DNA of 64,000 nt, from contig JADJAD010000013.1 in assembly GCA_016704465.1 (NCBI GenBank), positions 62,001-126,000 on the forward strand, read 5' to 3'. Shown here in pieces: positions 61,608 through 64,000 of the stretch. The notes below the pieces were generated by a model. That model searched no databases. It saw only the letters and a program-made list of their open reading frames with translations, and was not told the origin of the DNA. The stretch's first letter is position 1. Every line of letters starts with the position of its first letter. Source of the DNA: Gemmatimonadota bacterium (GTDB lineage: Bacteria; Gemmatimonadota; Gemmatimonadetes; Gemmatimonadales; Gemmatimonadaceae). Both the position numbers and the translations under genes were made by a program.

Positions 61608-62422
61608 CACACCGCAACATGACCTGCGCCGCCGTGGACGAGCAGCTCGGCGACTATCTCGAGGGCGTACTCGACGTTTCGGCGGCGGCCGAGATCGAGC
61701 TGCACCTGTCGGGGTGTACCGCCTGCCGTGCCTTGGTGCATGACTTCGAGGCGCTCGCACGGTCTGCCGCGACACTCCCCGAAGTGACACCGTCGCACGA
61801 CCTGTGGCCCGCCATTGCACAGCGCATCGACGCGCCGGTGGCGGACCTGGGCGCGTATACGAGCGCACGCCGCAGCATTGCGACGCATTCGTCGTGGCGT
61901 CGCTGGCGCGGCGGTGCCGTGGCCGCGGGACTGGTCGGGATCACGGCGCTCACCACGTACCTGCTCACCGATCGAGCCGCCTCGCCGGTGGTTGCACAGG
62001 GCGCGGGTGCCGATTCGTCGGCGGCCGCGGCAGTCGCGCCGGGCGCCTCACCAGCGTCGTCCGCCATCGCACAGGCCCCCGGTCTACCCGTGCGCGATGC
62101 CGAGGGTGTCGTTCCGGGCAGGATCACCTCGTTCTCGGCGAACCCGGGGAACGGCGCTCCCCCGGTCGCTGCGCGTGAGACCTACACATCCGAGATCTCC
62201 GTGCTGCGCGGGATCGTCTCCGAGCGACGTGACGACCTCGACCCACGGACCATCGCGATCCTCGAATCGTCGATCTCGACGATCGATTCGGCGATCGCCG
62301 AGGCGCGGCGGGCTCTCGACGTCGACCCCGGGTCACGCTTCCTCTCGTCGCAACTCAACAAGGCCCTCGAAAAGAAGCTCGGTCTCCTTCGGACGGCTGC
62401 GCTCCTCTCATCTCGCACCTGA
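61604..62422 (+). CDS. Zinc-finger anti-sigma factor, membrane-anchored
   Basis: A 272-residue protein. The N-terminal ZAS/zf-HC2 motif has Cys 8 and HLSGCTAC (His-x3-Cys-x2-Cys) at about residues 33-40. A single membrane segment (GGAVAAGLVGITALTTYLL) lies at about 104-122. The extracytoplasmic part of about 150 residues is Ala/Ser-rich, then helical (SEISVLRGIVSERRDDLDP, IAEARRALDVDPGS). It should bind and hold the adjacent ECF sigma factor at the membrane until a signal releases it. The ATGA overlap with the sigma gene fixes the start. Confidence 0.9.
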   Translation: MTHRNMTCAAVDEQLGDYLEGVLDVSAAAEIELHLSGCTACRALVHDFEALARSAATLPEVTPSHDLWPAIAQRIDAPVADLGAYTSARRSIATHSSWRRWRGGAVAAGLVGITALTTYLLTDRAASPVVAQGAGADSSAAAAVAPGASPASSAIAQAPGLPVRDAEGVVPGRITSFSANPGNGAPPVAARETYTSEISVLRGIVSERRDDLDPRTIAILESSISTIDSAIAEARRALDVDPGSRFLSSQLNKALEKKLGLLRTAALLSSRT

Positions 62423-62485
62423 CCGTGCCTCTCGACACGGGCCTCTCGCCGCGCCACACCACCTTTCGTAATCTGGATGACCACC

Positions 62486-63607
62486 ATGTCTCGCCCCTTT
62501 CTTGCGATGGTCGCAGCCGCTGCACTTGTCACCGTGCCAGGCAGTCCAACCGCGCTCGGCGCCCAGTCGGCCGAGCGTGGTGTCGAGCGCTCGATCGAGC
62601 GGATGGCCGAGGAGCTCGCGGCCGCGGCTGAGCGGATGGCCGCACGCGTGGAAAAGCAGGCCACGCTGATGGCCACGCGGTTGGAGCGCGAGTTCGCCCG
62701 GAAGCGGAACTCCGATCCCAACTGGCGATCGAACGACGGCGGCAGCCTGTTCGATCGCGAGGGGGCGGAGCAGCAGGCTCGGACGAGCATCGACACGACC
62801 GTCGCCTTTTCCTCCGATGGGTCGATCGACCTGTCCAACATCGCCGGCGAGATCGTCGTGACCGGCTGGGATCGGCGGGAGGCGCAGATCAAGGCCACGA
62901 GCGAGCGCGGGCGCCTCATGCTCGACCTCGCCTCGTCGCGCCTGACGCTGGAAGAGGAGCGTCGCGGATCCTCGACGTGGGGGAGTGGGCGACGCGGAGA
63001 GACCCGGTACGAAGTCTCGGTTCCCCGCGGTGTCCGGGTCGTCGCGCGCAGCACATCCGGGAGCATCACCGTCCGCGGGACGGGTGGCGCGGTCGAGGCC
63101 AGTTCGACGAGCGGCGACGTGGAGGTCACCGACGCGACCCGGCGCGTCGAGGTGAGTTCGATCTCCGGTGACGTGACCGCGCGAAAGCTCCGGGGCAACG
63201 TGGACGCGACCTCGGTGTCGGGCGACGTGGACCTGGACGACGTCGAGGGCGACGTGCGCGCCGAGACCACCAGCGGCGACATCGTCCTCGCCGGGGTGGT
63301 GTCGCGCGACGTGGAGGCCTCGACCACCAGCGGGGAGGTCACCTTCGCCGGCGACCTGTCGAACGATGGCCGCTACGAATTCCACTCGCATTCGGGGACG
63401 ATCGCCCTGACGATTCCCGCCAGCACCAACGCCCGCTTCTCGGTGGAGACGTTCAGCGGCGAACTGGACTCCGCCTTTCCCATCACCTTGCAGCCGGGCG
63501 ACCGCTCCTCGCGCCGCCCGCGCCGCTTCGAGTTCACCGTCGGTAACGGCGGCGCCCGCGTGATCGCCGAGACCTTCAGCGGCGACCTCGAGATCCGTAA
63601 GCGTTAG
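62486..63607 (+). CDS. Exported DUF4097 beta-helix protein
   Basis: A 373-residue exported protein. After a signal peptide (MSRPFLAMVAAAALVTVPGS... to ALGAQ) there is a coiled-coil stretch (about 30-75: ERSIERMAEELAAAAERMAA). A DUF4097 domain follows, built of repeated strands ending SGDV/SGSI (ARSTSGSITVRGTGGAV, EASSTSGDVEVTDATRR, SSISGDVTARKL, TSVSGDVDLDDV). Such right-handed beta-helical proteins are common near ECF sigma/anti-sigma pairs and often are their targets. The start could be ATG 62477 or 62486. The TAG stop lies in a CGTTAGGC word, and a related partial gene follows 16 bp later. Confidence 0.88.
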   Translation: MSRPFLAMVAAAALVTVPGSPTALGAQSAERGVERSIERMAEELAAAAERMAARVEKQATLMATRLEREFARKRNSDPNWRSNDGGSLFDREGAEQQARTSIDTTVAFSSDGSIDLSNIAGEIVVTGWDRREAQIKATSERGRLMLDLASSRLTLEEERRGSSTWGSGRRGETRYEVSVPRGVRVVARSTSGSITVRGTGGAVEASSTSGDVEVTDATRRVEVSSISGDVTARKLRGNVDATSVSGDVDLDDVEGDVRAETTSGDIVLAGVVSRDVEASTTSGEVTFAGDLSNDGRYEFHSHSGTIALTIPASTNARFSVETFSGELDSAFPITLQPGDRSSRRPRRFEFTVGNGGARVIAETFSGDLEIRKR

Positions 63608-63623
63608 GCACAGGAGATACTCC

Positions 63624-64000
63624 GTGACGTTCCGCATGCCACTCCTCGCGCATTCCCACCAGCCGTCCCGCCGGTCGGCGCGCCAGCCGTCCCACCAGCC
63701 GTCCCACCAGCCGTCCCACCAGCCGGTGCGCCTGTCGTCCGCCGTCGTTGGCGCCCTCCTGGTGCTCAGCGCTACGACGACGCTCGCCATCGATGCCCGG
63801 CCCGCCCACGCCCAGGGGACGCGCGACTTTGCCTGGGAGGGATCGATCCCGCGCGGACGCTGGCTCTACGTGCGCAACCTCAACGGGGCCGTCCGCGTCG
63901 AGCGCGCGTCGGGTGCCAAGGCCGAAGTCACCGCCGAGAAGCGCGTCAAGCGCGGGAGCGCGGACGACGTGCGCATCGAGGTGAAAACGTTGGCCAACGA
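63624..64000 (+). CDS. Second DUF4097-like exported protein, partial (runs off the window)
   Basis: At least 125 codons remain open at the end of the window. GTG 63624 follows AGGAGA with 6-nt spacing. The N-terminus carries a Ser-His-Gln-Pro repeat from a 12-bp tandem array, then a signal-like hydrophobic stretch (SSAVVGALLVLSATTTLAID) and ARPAHAQG as the likely cleavage site. The mature part begins DFAWEGSIPRGRWLYVRNLN, the usual opening of DUF4097 proteins, so it is probably a paralogue of the upstream gene in the same operon. An alternative start is the ATG four codons in. Confidence 0.75.
   Translation, partial: MTFRMPLLAHSHQPSRRSARQPSHQPSHQPSHQPVRLSSAVVGALLVLSATTTLAIDARPAHAQGTRDFAWEGSIPRGRWLYVRNLNGAVRVERASGAKAEVTAEKRVKRGSADDVRIEVKTLAN
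63684..63723. repeat. 12-bp tandem repeat (cagccgtcccac), 3 exact copies plus flanking partial units
   Basis: Exact units at 63684-63695, 63696-63707 and 63708-63719, then a partial one; a diverged unit precedes at 63660. In frame it encodes Gln-Pro-Ser-His repeats before the signal peptide of the partial DUF4097 gene. Confidence 0.95.

Overview
This window comes from a high-GC bacterium, most likely a Gemmatimonadota (Gemmatimonadaceae-like) chromosome. That placement is an inference from gene content and style: large Ser/Thr kinases with C-terminal repeats, CsgG/FlgO-like lipoproteins, DUF5916, DUF4956 with a CotH-like partner, DUF4097 proteins, and a genome-wide-looking CCTAACG word. No rRNA or other phylogenetic marker is present to confirm it. 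I find about 57 protein genes and two tRNAs (Gln-CTG, Ala-CGC). There is no CRISPR array, insertion sequence, prophage or attachment site, so this is mainly chromosomal core and accessory sequence.

Layout. 0-7.3 kb: a small lipoprotein, a kinase with a long repeat domain, an MFS transporter, an acyl-CoA synthetase and a GNAT acetyltransferase. 7.4-17 kb: a secreted unknown, a zinc-ribbon kinase divergent from a CsgG-like protein, then an envelope operon (CsgG-like lipoprotein, outer-membrane barrel, giant Cys-rich B-repeat lipoprotein). 17-25.5 kb: a VOC protein coupled to an AAA ATPase, infA with a small partner, two tRNAs, a lipoprotein, a class II photolyase-like gene, a KGG stress protein and rnz. 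25-33 kb: small unknowns, a VC1184-type aminotransferase, a 3-hydroxyisobutyrate-dehydrogenase-like enzyme, an HMA-like protein and a DUF5916 outer-membrane gene. 33-38 kb: mgtE coupled to an EamA transporter, SURF1, DUF72, an SPFH gene and a ribbon-helix-helix protein. 38-46 kb: an Att-like ABC operon whose last gene fuses a permease fragment to a CrtC/AttH lipocalin domain, then an Nramp-UspA-DtxR operon under a clear palindromic operator. 46-54 kb: deacetylase, serine hydrolase, NUDIX, rhodanese, a dicarboxylate symporter coupled to a glycosyltransferase, and DUF4956 with a CotH-like gene. 54-60 kb: a translationally coupled DNA adenine methyltransferase and SNF2 helicase, the best candidate for an unusual defence system. 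60-64 kb: a HAD phosphatase, an ECF sigma/anti-sigma pair and two DUF4097 proteins.

Translational coupling is pervasive: eleven well-supported junctions are ATGA, GTGA or TGATG overlaps, which fixes many starts. Several other genes lack a Shine-Dalgarno sequence and carry a TANNNT box only 6-9 nt before the start, suggesting leaderless transcripts.

Three large-scale patterns cut across the genes. Low-copy tandem repeats (8-13 bp, most often 12 bp) sit at gene ends and are often in frame. The word CCTAACG is over-represented, falls on stop codons and on Leu-Gly TTA codons, and appears to switch strand near 43 kb. Four genes (CsgG-like, DUF5916, SPFH, CotH-like) are broken by one-base length changes in G/C runs, which suggests homopolymer errors in the assembly, or less likely phase variation.
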